A stretch of DNA of 64,000 nt from Symbiodinium natans (taxonomy: Eukaryota > Sar > Dinophyceae > Suessiales > Symbiodiniaceae). Where the stretch lies: positions 359,708-423,707 of the forward strand of contig CAJNDS010002336.1 in the NCBI GenBank assembly GCA_905221605.1. The letters are read 5' to 3'. The position numbers and the translations under genes are program-made. A model generated the notes under the pieces. The model searched no databases and was not told the origin of the DNA. It worked only from the letters and a program-made list of their open reading frames with translations. Below are positions 42,219-54,875 of this stretch, one piece after another (positions within the stretch are counted from its first letter, which is position 1; every line of letters starts with the position of its first letter).

Positions 42219-42460
42219 ATGGCGCTGTGATACAAAAGAATTGCCCCAGAACCGTTTGGACATGGACACTGCCCCTCAGGGGACGATCACTAGTCCTAGG
42301 CTCTGGGCTCATGCTGCGGGAGCGAACATGGAAGCAAGATGGGTTTAGGGTTTAGGGCTTAGGGTTTAGGGTTTAGGGTTTAGGGTTTAGGGCACCATGC
42401 GGAAAGTTCTCGAGATGAAATTAGGGTCTGATGTCGGGGGGTCCTTCTTTGTAAGGGTGC
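42204..42460 (+). CDS. Two exon islands separated by a telomeric block
   Basis: After the acceptor TTACTTCAG (right copy of the duplication), the frame reads SLCAWRCDTKELPQNRLDMD, then TAPQGTITSPRLWAHAAGAN, to about 42,338. A TTTAGGG block follows, then about 42,393-42,454: MRKVLEMKLGSDVGGSFF ending at GTAAGG. Acceptor, donor and content are consistent with a gene on the plus strand. Phase across the telomeric gap is not settled. Confidence 0.42.
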
Positions 42461-42663
42461 CCGTGCCACTATGGGGTCAGAAAGGGACCTTACCGTAGAG
42501 AACTGCCCAATATTAATGTGGCGATGCAAAAACCCTACTGCCCACGCCGTGTAAAGTACGTTACAAGAAGACTGTGCACCCCAGAGCCCAGTTGGAGGGC
42601 CTACACCCCTTCGAAACCCGAAACCCGAACCCCAAACCCTAAACCCTAAACCCCCTAAACACT

Positions 42664-42733
42664 TATCCAACCCGATGAGGCTCAGAGTAGGGACATCCTT
42701 TTCTTGACATTCCGGGCACCGGAAGATCCCTGG
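42664..42733 (-). CDS. Possible zinc-ribbon-like exon
   Basis: The minus-strand frame is PQPGIFRCPECQEKDVPTLS. C-P-E-C is a CxxC knuckle typical of half a zinc ribbon or RING-like motif. The partner cysteines are not in this exon. Confidence 0.38.
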
Positions 42734-43382
42734 TTGAGGGTGAATGTGGTTTAGGATTTCGGGTTTAGGGTTTAGGGTTTAGGGTTTAGGGTTCAGGGTT
42801 TAGGGTTTAGGGTTCAGGGTTTAGGGTTGAGGGTTTAGGGTTCAGGGTTCAAGGTTGACGGTTTAGGGTTGAGGGTTTAGGGTTGAGGCTTGAACCCTCA
42901 GACAGAAACACTAGCCCCCAAAGCGTGTGTGGCAGGGGCTGCCCATACCCCGGCTTCTCACTGTCAGCACCCTGCAAAGATCGGAAAGAAAATGCCAGCA
43001 TTCTGTGCGCAAATCGCAACTAGACCCTCGAGTTCCCTCGGAATAAAAGGGTGCCCTTTTTGGTTTACAGGGGCTCACAAGGGAACCTAAACCCTCTCAA
43101 AACATGGAATAAGGGCCCACTCTGGGTCCGAGGCAACAACCACAAAGCCATACCCCGAACCGCAGACCATCCGCGAAGCCCTAAGAACTAGACTCCTAAG
43201 TGTTCAACCCTAAGTCCTGCAACCTACTACCCCAACACGCCCGAACACCCTATAAACCCTCATATGCACCCTAACACCCTACACCGGAACACCCAAGCAC
43301 ACCCTAAACCCTAAACCCTAAACCCTGAACCCTAAACCCTGAACCCTAAACCCTACACCCTAAACCCTAAACCCTAAACACC

Positions 43383-43490
43383 CACCTGAATGGGATGTTG
43401 CTCCGCTTTGTGCGTGCCCTGGCTGCGCGCCAGGACGTAATCGAAGGCTACCTGAGGATGCCATGGGCCGCAACAAAGGCCTTTAGACCC
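43383..43490 (+). CDS. Possible exon, unknown
   Basis: The frame NGMLLRFVRALAARQDVIEG, then YLRMPWAATKAFRP, is predicted helical. It is bounded by CCCTAAA upstream and TTTAGGG downstream. Confidence 0.38.
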
Positions 43491-43786
43491 TATGGGATAA
43501 GGTTTAGGGTGCTCTTTTTAGGGTTTAGGGCCGTTTAGGGTTTAGGGTTTAGGGTTTAGGGCTAGGGTTTAGGGAAGCCCTAATGCCTAAGGGAAGGGGG
43601 GAAGCTGGTACGGATGTTCGGGGGTTTGGGCGCTTCCGCGCTTCAGGATGTAGGGGTTTAAGTTGTTGAGGGACTTAGGGCTTCCCCTAAACTCAAACAT
43701 AAAACTCCTAAACCCTAAACCCTAAACCCTGAACTCTAAACCCTAAACCCTAAACCCTAAACCCCAAACCCCTGAAAAACCCCAAA

Positions 43787-43870
43787 GGCTTTGCGGGGAA
43801 GAGGGCCTCGACAGGCACCTGGACCACGATGGAGGCTTGGAAGTTGGCGTTCTCCTCCCACTTCTCATCC
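43787..43870 (-). CDS. Possible exon, unknown
   Basis: After GATCGAAG on the minus strand, the frame reads DEKWEENANFQASIVVQVPV, then EALFPAKPL. It lies immediately downstream (in transcription) of a telomeric block at 43,880-43,955. Confidence 0.38.
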
Positions 43871-45869
43871 TTCGATCAAGGTTTAGGGTTTAGGGTTTAG
43901 GGTTTAGGGTTTAGGGTTTAGGGTTTAGGGTTTAGGGTTTAGGGTTTAGGGTTTCGGGTTTGGCTTTTAGGGTTTTAGGGTCTAGGGCTTAGGCTATTAG
44001 GGTACCCTAAACCCTAAACCAAACCTTGTTAAGGTTTGGGGTTTAGATGTTTTTCCATCTCACACCATCGTCCTACCGCATACTTTACAGACAACCCCAC
44101 ATTACCATCTCTGATTGGAGCAGCTCCGGTTGTAATACAGCGGGCGGAATAGTTACTAATGATATTCCCTTATGGTCTTTCGTCTTTATACTATAGTAAC
44201 CCCCCCTGCCTCCAAAAAGAAAACTATTCCAATTAATTACTAATCACATTCCCTTATGGTCCCTTTGTAATTCTATACTAAACCCTAAACCCTAAACCCT
44301 AAACCCCAAACCCCAAACCCTAAACCCTAAACCCTAAACCCTAAACCCTAAACCCTAAACCCTAAACCCTAAACCCTAAACCCTAAACCCTAAACCCTAG
44401 CTAGTCACAACTCGACCCTCTATTCTAGTTCTTCAGGCCCCCTTTCTTAGGGTTCAAGGATGACTGTGGGCACAGCTACGAGGATGGTCTTGGTGGGTGT
44501 TGGGGCTTCTTGAGTTCGGTGTGTAGGGTTTCGGGTTTCGGGTTTAGGGTTTAGGGTTTGGGGTTTAGGGTTTCGGGTTTGGGGCCAGGCCTAAACAGAG
44601 AGACGGTTTGCGCAACAAGCTCCAGAAACCCTCTTCCCCAAGTGGCCCCGAACCGGAAAGGCCGAAACTCCCTCACCCGCACGCGCACGCCCGCAAGCAC
44701 GCGCACGCATGCACACATGCACACTGGAAAATGACCGTAGAAGTCGAACGTGGACGCTTTAAGGTCCCTGGAGTTTTCATCGCTGCTATGGCGGAGTCTG
44801 CGGATGGAGTTCTGCAGGCGGTTTAGGGTTTAGGGTTTAGGGTTTAGGGTTTAGGGTTTAGGGTTTAGCGGATTCACTCTGCGACCCCTGGGACTAGCAC
44901 CTCTGGGATGAGTAGGTCGATCCGGTGAAAAAATGCTCTCCACGCCACAGATACATCTGACGGCAAGAAGGTACCCTTGCCGGCACATACATTATGCCCC
45001 ATGCAAGAATGCACACACACACATACTGGCCGTAAACCCTAAACACTAAACCCGAAAACCTCCTGAACCAGAAGAACCCACAACCCCAAGCCCGTAAGCC
45101 CAACCCGATACGCGAGCTCCCATCGTTGCGGTTGGTACTGAAACCTTTAGGACTGGTATTTAGGGTTTCGGGTTTGGGATTAAGCTTTCAGCCTCAATAC
45201 CCCCAACCCTAAAACCTACGCTCCAGAACGCTAAATCCTAAAGCCTAAACCCTAAAGCCGTTAAAGCACAAACCTATCAAGGAACCAGCCAAAAGCCCCA
45301 GCCAAAAAGGGTGCGAAAGTGCCTCGATCTGGCCGTTGAAGACCTCAGGCTGTTATCCAGAGCAGGTTTTAAAGTGCGTTAGGTGCTTCAAAGGTTTCGG
45401 ATTCAGGCCTTAAGCCTTAGGGCGTGGGTTGGATTGGGCATAATCCTCTGGATATAGTACGGGGTCCCTAAACCCGAAACCCGAAACCCTAAACCCTACA
45501 CCCTACACCCGAAACCCTAAACCCTAAACCCTAAACCCTAATTAAACCCTAAACCCCAAACCCTAACTCAACATGAAATCACTCAAAAAGCATCCCGAAA
45601 GCCGTTTTCAAGGATTTAGGTTTCGGGTTCAGGTTTGTAGGGCTTAGGGAAAGTAACCCCCCCGCCGATACCTAAAAATGCTACCCCCAAAGCCTGGTTT
45701 GGAGACCCTAATTAAAGACCATAAAAGCCTGTAGGCCCTAGACCCAAAGTCTTTAAAGCCATGTAAACCTTGAAGCCAAAACGCTAAACCCTAAACCCCA
45801 AACCCTAAACCCTAAAACCAAAACCCGAAACCCTAAACCCTAAACCCTAAACCCTAAACCCCGGGCGCC

Positions 45870-45945
45870 CGAGCGTAGGTCAGGGCCGGGGGGCGCTCAG
45901 TTCGGACACTTTGCGGTCCCTCCTTAAAGGTGTCCTGCTTGCGGG
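45870..45945 (-). CDS. Possible exon, unknown
   Basis: The minus-strand frame reads ARKQDTFKEGPQSVRTERPP, then ALTYARAPG, and passes into CCCTAAA sequence. Open frame only. Confidence 0.28.
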
Positions 45946-46689
45946 CTCATGCGGGGGGTGGGGGGTTAGGGTTTAGGGTTTAGGGTTTAGGGTTTAGGGG
46001 TTCGGGCTTAGGGTTTAGGGTTTAGGGTTTAGGGTTTCGGGTTTAGGGTTTAGGGTTTAGGCCCTTGATGTGGGTCCCTGATATATAACCCCGATATACA
46101 CTACAAGGGTGAGGGACCACACTAAGGGCCCATGGTGCCAACCCTAGGCATGGGACATACTCACGTTTTAGGGTTTAGGGTTGAGGGTTGAGGGTTTAGG
46201 GTTTAGGGTTTAGGGTTTAGGGCCTAAGGTTCATGGGAAGTACTAACGGGTGAAGGCAGAGTGCACTAACAGATGGAACTGTATCTGAGGTGATCATACT
46301 GGCTTGGAATTCAGGGTTCAGAGGTTTCATTTTCTCGTCTTAGTAGGGAAAGAGGCAACAGGGTACTTCAAGCCTTAAAGGATTTCTATAAGGGTTTTAG
46401 GGTACCCAATTCCCTCATTTCCCTACTCAGGGGAGCGGTTTTTTTTGGGGCTTTTGGGGGGGGGGGGGGCGGGGGGGGGCAGTGAGACTCAGCGATTTAG
46501 GCTCGCCGGGATACATGAACCCTAAACTCTACACGACAGACCCTAAACCTCACACCCTAAACCTCAAAACCCTAACCCTCTAAACCCTAAACCCTGGAAA
46601 CCCTAAGAACCGTGCTTTGGCTTATGACGAAACGCAGGAACTGCTCAAAAAAACATGCTTGTTAAAGAATATAGACCATTCTAACTACT

Positions 46690-46796
46690 GACCCAAAGGG
46701 TCCTAAGTACCTACATAGTAGACGGTAGGGTTTCCATAATAGGGATTACTACTATGGTTTGGGTAAGTGTCCGCCCCAAGAAAGGTACTTAGGATC
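46690..46796. mobile_element. MITE-like element, CCCAAAGGGTCC..GTACC family
   Basis: TIRs are CCCAAAGGGTCCTAAGTACC and GGTACTTAGGATCCTTTGGG (one mismatch). An exon-like frame begins 31 bp later after ATTACAG (46,828-46,906: PKLAHALLSAVLPVQRWLRE), so the element probably lies in an intron. Confidence 0.85.
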
Positions 46797-47359
46797 CTTT
46801 GGGTGAGTATGAAAGATTGCATTACAGGAGAAGACGCCAAAAGCCCAAACCCGAAACTCGCCCACGCCCTTCTTTCGGCGGTCCTGCCCGTGCAAAGATG
46901 GCTGCGCGAAACCCTAAACCCTAAACCCTAAACCCTGAACCCTGAACCCTGAACCCTAAACCCTAAACCCTAAACCCTAAACCCTACACCCTAAACCCTA
47001 AACCCTAAACCCTAATCAATTTGGGAGCCAGCAAAAAACATCTGGCTGGCAGAATTTGCAGGGGGTTCCTGTAAAACCTGACTTGAGGAAATTTTCGGTT
47101 CCGCGTCTATAGGGTTTGGGGTTTAGGGGCTCAGGGTAGTTTAGGGTGATGGCTTCACAATTGGGCTGACAGGGTTAGAATTGAAAGCTGAAGGCCCTTG
47201 AGGAAACCTAGGGTTTAGGGTTTAGGGTTTAGGGTTTAGGGTTTAGGGTTTAGGGTTTAGGATAGTCTTTGGACGCTCACCGCCGCTTGCCACCTCCTCC
47301 TTTCCTTGGCAAAGCAGGGCATAAAGCTGGTCTTCAGGGTTTCGGAGTTTGGGGGTTTA

Positions 47360-47443
47360 AGTTGGGATGTTCCCCCTTATTCTAATTCTAGTAGGGGGTA
47401 CCGCAATCTCTATTAAGGACAGTTCGTATAAGGGGGAACATCG
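47360..47443. mobile_element. MITE-like element, GGGATGTTCCCCCTTAT family
   Basis: TTGGGATGTTCCCCCTTATT and ATAAGGGGGAACATCGCAA are inverted ends, like 2974-3051. Confidence 0.8.
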
Positions 47444-48409
47444 CAAGGCTTAAGGGCTATACCCAAAAGCATGCCTGCAATCGATCCCTGCACCACCACA
47501 AGAACCCCCAACTTCGGATGCCCATACTACTCGAAATCAAGTTTTTGGGGTTTAGGGTTTAGGGTTTAGGGTTTAGGGTTTAGGGTTTAGGGACTAAAGG
47601 AGGGACCCTTATAAGGGACCTTAGGGCAGAGTTAGGGGTTATTTGGGGTCCCTTCGTGGGTCCCTCCTTTTTCCCTGTAAAACTAACTCCCCTCCCCCCC
47701 CTCCCCCCCCACCAACTGTGCCCCCACCCCAACGACCACCTGACCAAAAGATGCACATCACAAGGCCCAAAGAAGGGGGGGGTAGAATCGAAACTCTTCT
47801 TTCCAAAGTCTTCGTTTCGAAGAGGGGGTATCGTCAAGGAGGAGAAACGCTTTCAATGCACCCCAATACCCCTAAGCACGAAACCCTAAACCCTAAACCC
47901 CAAACCCTTAACCCAAAACCCTCAAAGCCCCCGGAGCCACCACCAAAGCAAAAGGCGCTCCCTAAACCATCCCCGCATCCCTTCCCCTTACAGGGAGGGG
48001 TGTTCTAGGAGGCGTTCTTTCGGGGACGTTTTAGGGGCGTGTTTTGTTTTCCGAAGGCGGGGTCACACGGTTTAGGACACCTAATCAGATCTAGGTGGTT
48101 TGTTTCTCTTTGGGGCGGCTTTATTACCCGCAACCCTAGGTCCCCCCCCCATAATTAAGGCTAGCTAGGGATAATTAAGCCAAACTAAGGTTATCTAAGG
48201 GGGGAAGCAAAAAAGGTAGTATAGAGGGGTAGTACCCTTAAACCCTAAACCCTAAACCCTAAACCCTAAACCCTATAAACCCTATAAACCCTAAACCCTT
48301 AGGGTGCCCAGGTTGTGAAGTGTCCTCAGGCCCCCACTTGCCGCCCCCACCTTAGCTCATGTCGAACCCAAACCCCAGGCTCTGACACCAAACATGTTCA
48401 AGCCTAGGG

Positions 48410-48590
48410 TTTAGGGTTTAGGGTTTAGGGTTTAGGGTTTAGGGTTTAGGGTCCCTGGGGTTTAGGGTCCTCAGGGTTTAGGGTTTAGGGTTTAGGGTTT
48501 AGGGTTTAGGGTTTAGGGTTCAGGGTTTAGGGTCCCTGGGGTTTAGGGTCCCTGGGGTTTAGGGTCCATAGGGTTTAGGGTTTAGGGTTA
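48410..48590 (+). repeat. Higher-order telomeric repeat with TAGGGTCCCTGGGGTT insert
   Basis: TTTAGGG blocks are separated three to five times by GGGTCCCTGGGGTTTAGGG or GGGTCCTCAGGGTTTAGG, giving a composite unit. Confidence 0.85.
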
Positions 48591-48993
48591 GCGCTACAGC
48601 CAAGAACTTGACCCTAAAAACCGACACCGTAAAATCCTAAACCCTGCTTTGCAACAAGGGCAGACATTGAAATTGAGGCATGCGGTTGTCAACAGGCTTC
48701 AAGGTTGAGGGTTTAGGGCAAGGGTTTAGCGTTAATTTAAGGGATGCTTCGCCACATTCTTGGATACTGCTCCCGAAACCGTAATTCCCAAACCCGAAGA
48801 AGAGGTGGAAGCTCACGTACTCAACTACCCAAGAAGCCCCAAAACCCCAAAACTCTAAAACCCTCAGGGTTTAGGGTTTAGGGTTTAGGGTTTAGGGTTT
48901 AAGATTTAGGGTTTAGGGTTTAGGGTTTAGGGTAAAACCCTAAATGCTAAACCCCTAAACCTGAAGGAAACAGCTCAAGGAGGAGGCTAATAT

Positions 48994-49098
48994 AGGGGCC
49001 TTAATCGTTAGGAAAGGTGTTTTGGGGGCTATTGTAGTATAATTATAAAGGGGCCATGAGCGATAGATGCGATACAATTGGTGATTATTCCGACCCCC
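48994..49098. mobile_element. MITE-like element, GGGGCCT..CCGACCCC family
   Basis: ATAGGGGCCTTAATCGTTAG to GTGATTATTCCGACCCCCC with the shared centre TTGTAGTATAATTATAAAGG. Confidence 0.7.
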
Positions 49099-49499
49099 CC
49101 ATGTTATTGGGGCACCAGGATGGCTGTGCTTGCTTCTTCTGGCTGGGCCCCTCCATCCCAACCCAAGACTTAAGGGGTATCAGGATGTCAGGAGGGACCC
49201 CCAGAAGGGACCCTTAATCTTATTCCCCTATATAAGCCCTAGATATGCCTTACACAGTCCCGATATACCTAAGCAGCCCCTAAAGAACCCTGTGAATAAC
49301 CTCCAAGGTCCCTTGTAAGGGTCCCTCCGTTTCGTCCCTGGAAAGACCCTGCAATTCAACCCTGTGTTCCTAAGCTCACAGGGTTGTTTCAAGGGCATAT
49401 GAAAAGGGTCACCCACTTAAGTGCCTAAAGTATTGTGGGACCATGCAGCGACCCAAAGAAATATGCCCTAAACCCTAAACCCCAAACTCTAAACCCTAA

Positions 49500-50630
49500 A
49501 CCCCTTGCCTTTGCGACTGCCGCCGCCCTTCTTGCCTTTGACGATTCGTTGAGGCTGAGGTGTTTTTAAAACTCCTAAGGTGTATGTGGGGAGTTTACGA
49601 TCTTCGGGGTACCCTATCTAAAGAGGATCCTACTATTTGGGGTCTTTTCTTGGGGTCCCTGATGATTGTAAACCCCTCCCATGTCTGGAAGAGGGCATTG
49701 TGTGGGTTGGGTTTTCTGGTTGAAGTCCTCGGACTCTGGAACGTAGCCGTTTAGGGTTTTTTGAGCTTGGCAGAATTCAGCGTTCTCACTGTGTGGAGTT
49801 ACAACTTCAGCTAGTCTATGAATTCGGAATCTCCCCTTTGTACAAACAGTCCTTTCAAGGGAGTGCAGTACCCCCCCCATGATCATGCCCATGGAGGACT
49901 GTTAGTGGAAGGGGAACATCCATACTAGGACTGCTAGTATAACTGGGAACATCCCAATCTATGAGTTTAACAGCTCAGGGGTTTATTGAGGGGTTTTAGG
50001 GCTTAGGGTTTTAGGGTTTCGGGTGGAGCTTGGGATGCCAACCCGAGTAGGCGGCTTTCGGGTTTAGGGTTAAGGGTTTAGCATCTCAACTCCAAGCATT
50101 CACTAGTCAAGAAATTACTCCAACAAACACCACCCGCCCAAAGAATCCCACAACATTAAGAAAATAGTTCACTTATGGAACGACCTTGCCCAGAAAAATG
50201 ACCTTACCCAGTAAAAAAAATGACCTTGTCCAGTAAAAAATGACCTTGCCCAGTACCTTGCCCAGTAACTCATTAGCATGTAAATTGTATATGAAAGAGA
50301 GGGCTTAGGCTCGAAATGCAAGTGGATCCTGTAAACCCTATGAACCCTAAACCCCTGGGCCAGGTTGGGCTGAGGCGGCTGTGGATCAACCCTAAGCTCT
50401 AAACCCTGATCCTAAACCCTTAACCTGAACCCTAGATCCTAAACCCTAAACCCTAAGCCCCAAGCCCCATGCCCCAAACCCTAAACCCCAAACCCTACAC
50501 CCGAAGCCCCAAGCCCCAAGCCCCAAACTCTAAACCCTAAACCCTAAACCCTAAACCACCAGCGCAGCCTCCGCCTCGACCCTTTCCGCCACCACCGCCG
50601 CCTTGGCGGCTTCTTGGATCCAAGGCCCTA
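49500..50630 (-). CDS. Three exon islands, possibly one gene, separated by MITEs and telomeric blocks
   Basis: Transcription order: about 50,625-50,559 (WIQEAAKAAVVAERVEAEAA, a coiled-coil-like helix ending at GTG|GTTTAGGG); 49,837-49,680 (FRIHRLAEVVTPHSENAEFC, then QAQKTLNGYVPESEDFNQKT); and 49,560-49,500 (PQPQRIVKGKKGGGSRKGKG, strongly basic). The middle exon sits exactly between a GTTCCC-family MITE (49,838-49,955) and another short element (about 49,600-49,675, GGATCCTACTATTTGGGGTC, also seen at 10,729). The link between the three is inferred from strand and order only. Confidence 0.4.
49838..49955. mobile_element. MITE-like element, ACAGTCC..GGACTGTTAG family, partly duplicated
   Basis: TACAAACAGTCCTTTCAAGG and GAGGACTGTTAGTGGAAGGG are inverted ends. 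A second end copy (AGGACTGCTAGTATAACTGG) follows directly. Confidence 0.75.
50183..50272 (+). repeat. 20-bp tandem repeat TGACCTTGCCCAGTAAAAAA
   Basis: Four to five copies with A-tract length variation. Confidence 0.93.
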
Positions 50631-53600
50631 CATACCCTGATATACGGCAAGAGCCGGGAGGGTGTAGGGTTTAGGGTTTAGGGTTTAGGGTTTAGGGTGG
50701 CTTTAAGGTTTGTGGTTTTAGGGGGGGGGTTTGTTAAAGAATGGTTTGGAGGCCTGTGGGGTTTAGGGCTTTAGGAGGTTCATCATGTGTGACTTAAGGA
50801 GGGAGTCTAAACCCTAAACCCTAAACCCCAAACCCTAAACCCTAAACCTTAAACCCTAAACCCTAAACCATAAACCCAAAAACAAAACCCTAATTTCTAA
50901 GCCCCTAAACCCTAAACCATAAACCCTAAACTCTAACCTTAAACCCTAAACTCTAACCTTAAACCCTAAACCTAAATTAAACCCTAGACACTGAAGTGGT
51001 TGAGGGTTTAGGGGCTTCCCGAAGAATTAGACATGAGGGATTGCGGATCCGGGAGGTTTTAGGGAAATGTTAGGGTGTAGAGTTTAGGGTTGGAAGCTTA
51101 GGCAGGCCTAGTTCAGGGCGCGGGTCCAAAGCCCTAAACCCTAAACCCTAAACCCTAAACCCTAAACCCTAAACCCTAAACCCTAAACCCTAAACTAAAC
51201 CCCACGGGAGCAGCTCTGCCTTGAAGAGAAACCTCCAGTGCGGCTGAGAATCTGGTCCTGAACTGGTAGAGATACTAGTAAACTGTAGGTACATACGTAG
51301 AGTCCCAGGAACACACGTACCCTTTAAGACCCTAAACCCTAAACCCTAAACCCTAAACCCTCAACCCCACGAGAGCAGCCCCTAAACCCCACAATCCCTA
51401 AACCACTACCTTTGGGCTCGTTCAAAGGGCCAGGCTCTCCTGGTGAAAGCAAGAGATAGACCCCTACAAACCCCAAATCCTCGGGCCGAAGCAAACCCTG
51501 TGTCACGCGAGCCTCCACCCGTTTTGGGTTTATTTAGGGTTTAGGGTTTTGGGTTTAGGGTTTGGGGTTTAGGGTTTAGGGTTTGGGGTTTAGGGTTTAG
51601 GGTTTGGGGTGTTGTGCATGGGTTGCAGGAGATTAGGATTAGGTGTGGGTATTTTCGGTCAGGGCCGATGGCTTTGGAACTAGCCAAAACTAGAACCCTG
51701 TATCAGAGAAGCCTCCCGCAACCCAAACCCGAAAACCTCCCACAACAGAGAGGGAGAGGGAGAGGGAGAGAGAGAGAGAGAGAGAGAGATTAGCTTTGAC
51801 GGTTTAGGGTTCGAGGAGCAGGGCGCCTAAACCCTAAACCCTTAAACGGGGATTAGGGCTTGGGGGCCCGGAATCATTTTTTTCGAGCTGCTCGAGATAG
51901 ATCCCCCGTTTTATGCAACATCTGGTAGCTTCTGGAGCTGAGCCATTTCAGTTTAGGGTTTAGGGTTTAGGGTTTAGGGTTTAGGGTTTAGGGTCTAGGG
52001 TCTAGGGTCTAGGGTTTAGGGTTTAGGGTTTAGGGTTTAGGGTTTAGGCGCTAATCCGCTGCTGCAAAGGAAGTGTGCACAGGGGCGTATATAGTGGAGG
52101 GTATATGGGTGTTTTTTTTTACAGGGTTGCAGGGTTCAAGGCCGCATGCAAAGCTTCTAGTGCCTGAACCCTAAGCCCTAACCCTAAACCCTACCCGAAA
52201 CCCTAAACCCTAAACCCTAAACCCTAAACCCTAAACCCTAAAACCTAAACCCTAAACCCTAAACCCTAAACCCTAAACCCTAAACCCTAAACCCTAAGCC
52301 CTGAAGTCAGGGCAGTCAGGACTAGGGTTTCGGGTCTCGGTACGTAGGTACGTACCAAGAAACTTCGGAAGGGTGCCCCTTCCCCCTTGTAAGCCAAAAC
52401 CCCATGATGGAGACAGTCCCCTGAATAAGAATACAAGTTTAGGGTTTAGGGTTTAGGGTTTAGGGTTTAGGGTTTAGGGTTTAGGGGGTTTAGGGTTTAG
52501 GGTTTAGGGTTTAGGGTTTAGGGTGTAGGGTGTAGGGTTTAGGGTTTAGGGTTTATTCTTCTTATAAGACCCCAAAGAGGGCACCCGAAACCCCTACAAT
52601 CGCAATGATAACCACTTAGGACACCCAGACCCTGAGCCCTAAACGAATGGCTTTCTGCCAACAGCCTGGGAATCAAAAGGGCATAAAAGGGTTTAGGGTT
52701 TAGGGCTTAGTTTGGGGATTTAGGGTTCGCATTTCTGCTTTGAAATACTTCGGGCCACAATCTTTAAGGATGCTTTTTTTTCCTCAGCAGGGAAGCTGAA
52801 CCTCATTGCCCCAAAAAACCCACTAAACCCCTCAAGCCACCTAAACAAAAACAGCCCGAGCCACCAAAAACCTGCACCCTAAACAGGCTTCCACGGGCTT
52901 CCACGGCAACCTAAGAATTCACAAAGCAAGTGCTCTTGCTGGCTCTTTTAGTTGGACCTTGATTTCCGGAAGCCGTGCACCTCCAAAAAAAGGGGCAGGG
53001 TGGTACTACTGGTCATCCTGTAGACCACCCTGAACCCTGAACCCTAAACCCTAAACCCTAAGCCCGAAACGCTGCGACTTGGGACCCGGCCCCAGCCCCC
53101 AGCACTCTGCCAACCTGCTTAGTCGGCTACATCACTTCAGGGGCGAGAGGGTTTAGGGTTTAGGGCTTAGGGTTTATACGATTTATAGCCGTTAGGGTTT
53201 AGGGTTTAGGATTTAGGGTTTAGGGCTATGGGCTGTAGGGTTTAGTTGCAGTGGTTCAGGGTTCCTGCACCCGAAGCCCGAAAACCCTAAACCCTAAACC
53301 CTAAACCCTAAACCCTAAACCCACCCAGGGTTTTCTACCCCCCTAAACCCAAGGGCCCATACTGCAGAACCCTTTAAAGAAGGCCGGGGACCGCCCTTAA
53401 GCCTTTAAACGTGTTGCACCCTGAAAACCTTGGTAAGCCAGAAACTATGTTTTAATAAAGGTACCCTTTTGGGGTTTGCCTACTTGTGCAGGGGAACCTC
53501 GAAAAGGGTACCGCTGGGCTGCCAAGTAAACACTCATATCCTAAACCCTATAAACCCCAAACCCCAAACCCCAAACCCCAAACCCTAAACCCTATACCCT

Positions 53601-53788
53601 ATACCCTGAACCCTACCTACATGTTGGGCGCTGGGCTCATTTCTTTGCTCTTCCATTCTCACCCAATCTGGTTCAAGGAACTCTGGACCTTGTGGCTTCG
53701 GGTTTGGGGCTTAGGGTCAAGGGTTTAGGGATTTAGAGCTGTGCGGTTTAGGGTTTAGGGTTTAGGGTTTAGGGTTTAGGGTTGAGAG

Positions 53789-53892
53789 CTAGTTCGCGGC
53801 CATGAGGGGCAGCGTACCTGATCCCCATCCGCCATCATCCCAGGCGTCCCACCCTGCTTCCCACTCACCTGGCAGCTTCAGATGAAGGATTT
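53789..53892 (-). CDS. Terminal exon, unknown
   Basis: After GAAAGCAG, the frame reads ILHLKLPGEWEAGWDAWDDG, then GWGSGTLPLMAAN and TAG (53,789-53,791). Trp/Gly-rich. Acceptor and stop are both present. Confidence 0.42.
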
Positions 53893-53993
53893 CTGCTTTC
53901 TATAGGGTTTATATAGGTTTAGGGTTAAGGTTTAGGGTTTAGGGTTTAGGGTTTAGGGCTAGTACCTGACGCCTTAAACCCGAAAAACACGCT

Positions 53994-54099
53994 AAAGAGC
54001 TGCGATGCTTACTGGCCTTGGCCAGAACACTGGAGTTTCATACATGGGGAGCATGCTTCGGACCAAGGATTCGATGCCGGCATCTCGAAGACAAATAAA
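53994..54099 (+). CDS. Possible terminal exon
   Basis: The frame AKELRCLLALARTLEFHTWG, then ACFGPRIRCRHLEDK and TAA. Helical start, Cys/Arg-rich end. No family call. Confidence 0.35.
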
Positions 54100-54748
54100 C
54101 GTACCATTGCCGTGGACGCTAACCACCCAAAAAAGCTTGAGAAAACCCGGGTTCAGGGTTTAGGGTTTAGGGTTTAGGTGTAGGGTTTAGGGTCTTCAAA
54201 GGACCCCCAAGCGTTTTAAACCCCAAAGCGTTAGCTCTTGATAGGGAAGTAGGGAATTCAAAGCCCCCACATGATTCAGGAATCGATAGAGGGGGATGTA
54301 AGGTACCTAATTCCCGAAGAACCCTAAGCCCTAAACCCCAAGCCTACGAAGAAACAAGCTCAGGACCGCGCGTTCGCGTCTTAAGTGCCCGCACACGGAA
54401 CTCATCCTAAGCCATGTACCCTAAAGCCAGATCCCTACACCCTAAACCCTAAACCCGAAACCCTAAACCCTAAACCCTAAACCCTACACCCTAAACCCGA
54501 AACCCTAAAATCCCTAATCGGTCCCTGCTCCCTAAACCCTAAAACCTCGGTCGAGAAAAGGCAGTTGCGACTCCCAAACCATGCGTTCCGTGTTTAGTTG
54601 AAATTAGGGCTTTAGGGGGTTGGGGGTTTGGGGTTTAGGGTTTCGGGTTCAGAGATTTAGGGGTTTAGGGTTTCAGTTTACGGCTTTAGGGTTTAGAGCT
54701 TCCGGTCCCTAAACCCTAAACCCCAAACCCTAAACCCTAAACCCTAAA

Positions 54749-54875
54749 CCAAAGAGCAGTCGCTGTTGCTCAGGGAAAAGCGCGCACGCGCTTGAACGGC
54801 TGCAGCTTTGGCGAGGTTCTTTGAGGCACGGAGCCCCAAGATTTCTAAAGCAATTGAACATCCGGGCGGTCTTCT
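54749..54875 (-). CDS. Possible exon ending at a telomeric donor
   Basis: The minus-strand frame reads CSIALEILGLRASKNLAKAA, then AVQARARFSLSNSDCS, and ends at TTTG|GTTTAGGG, where the repeat supplies the GT. Confidence 0.38.
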
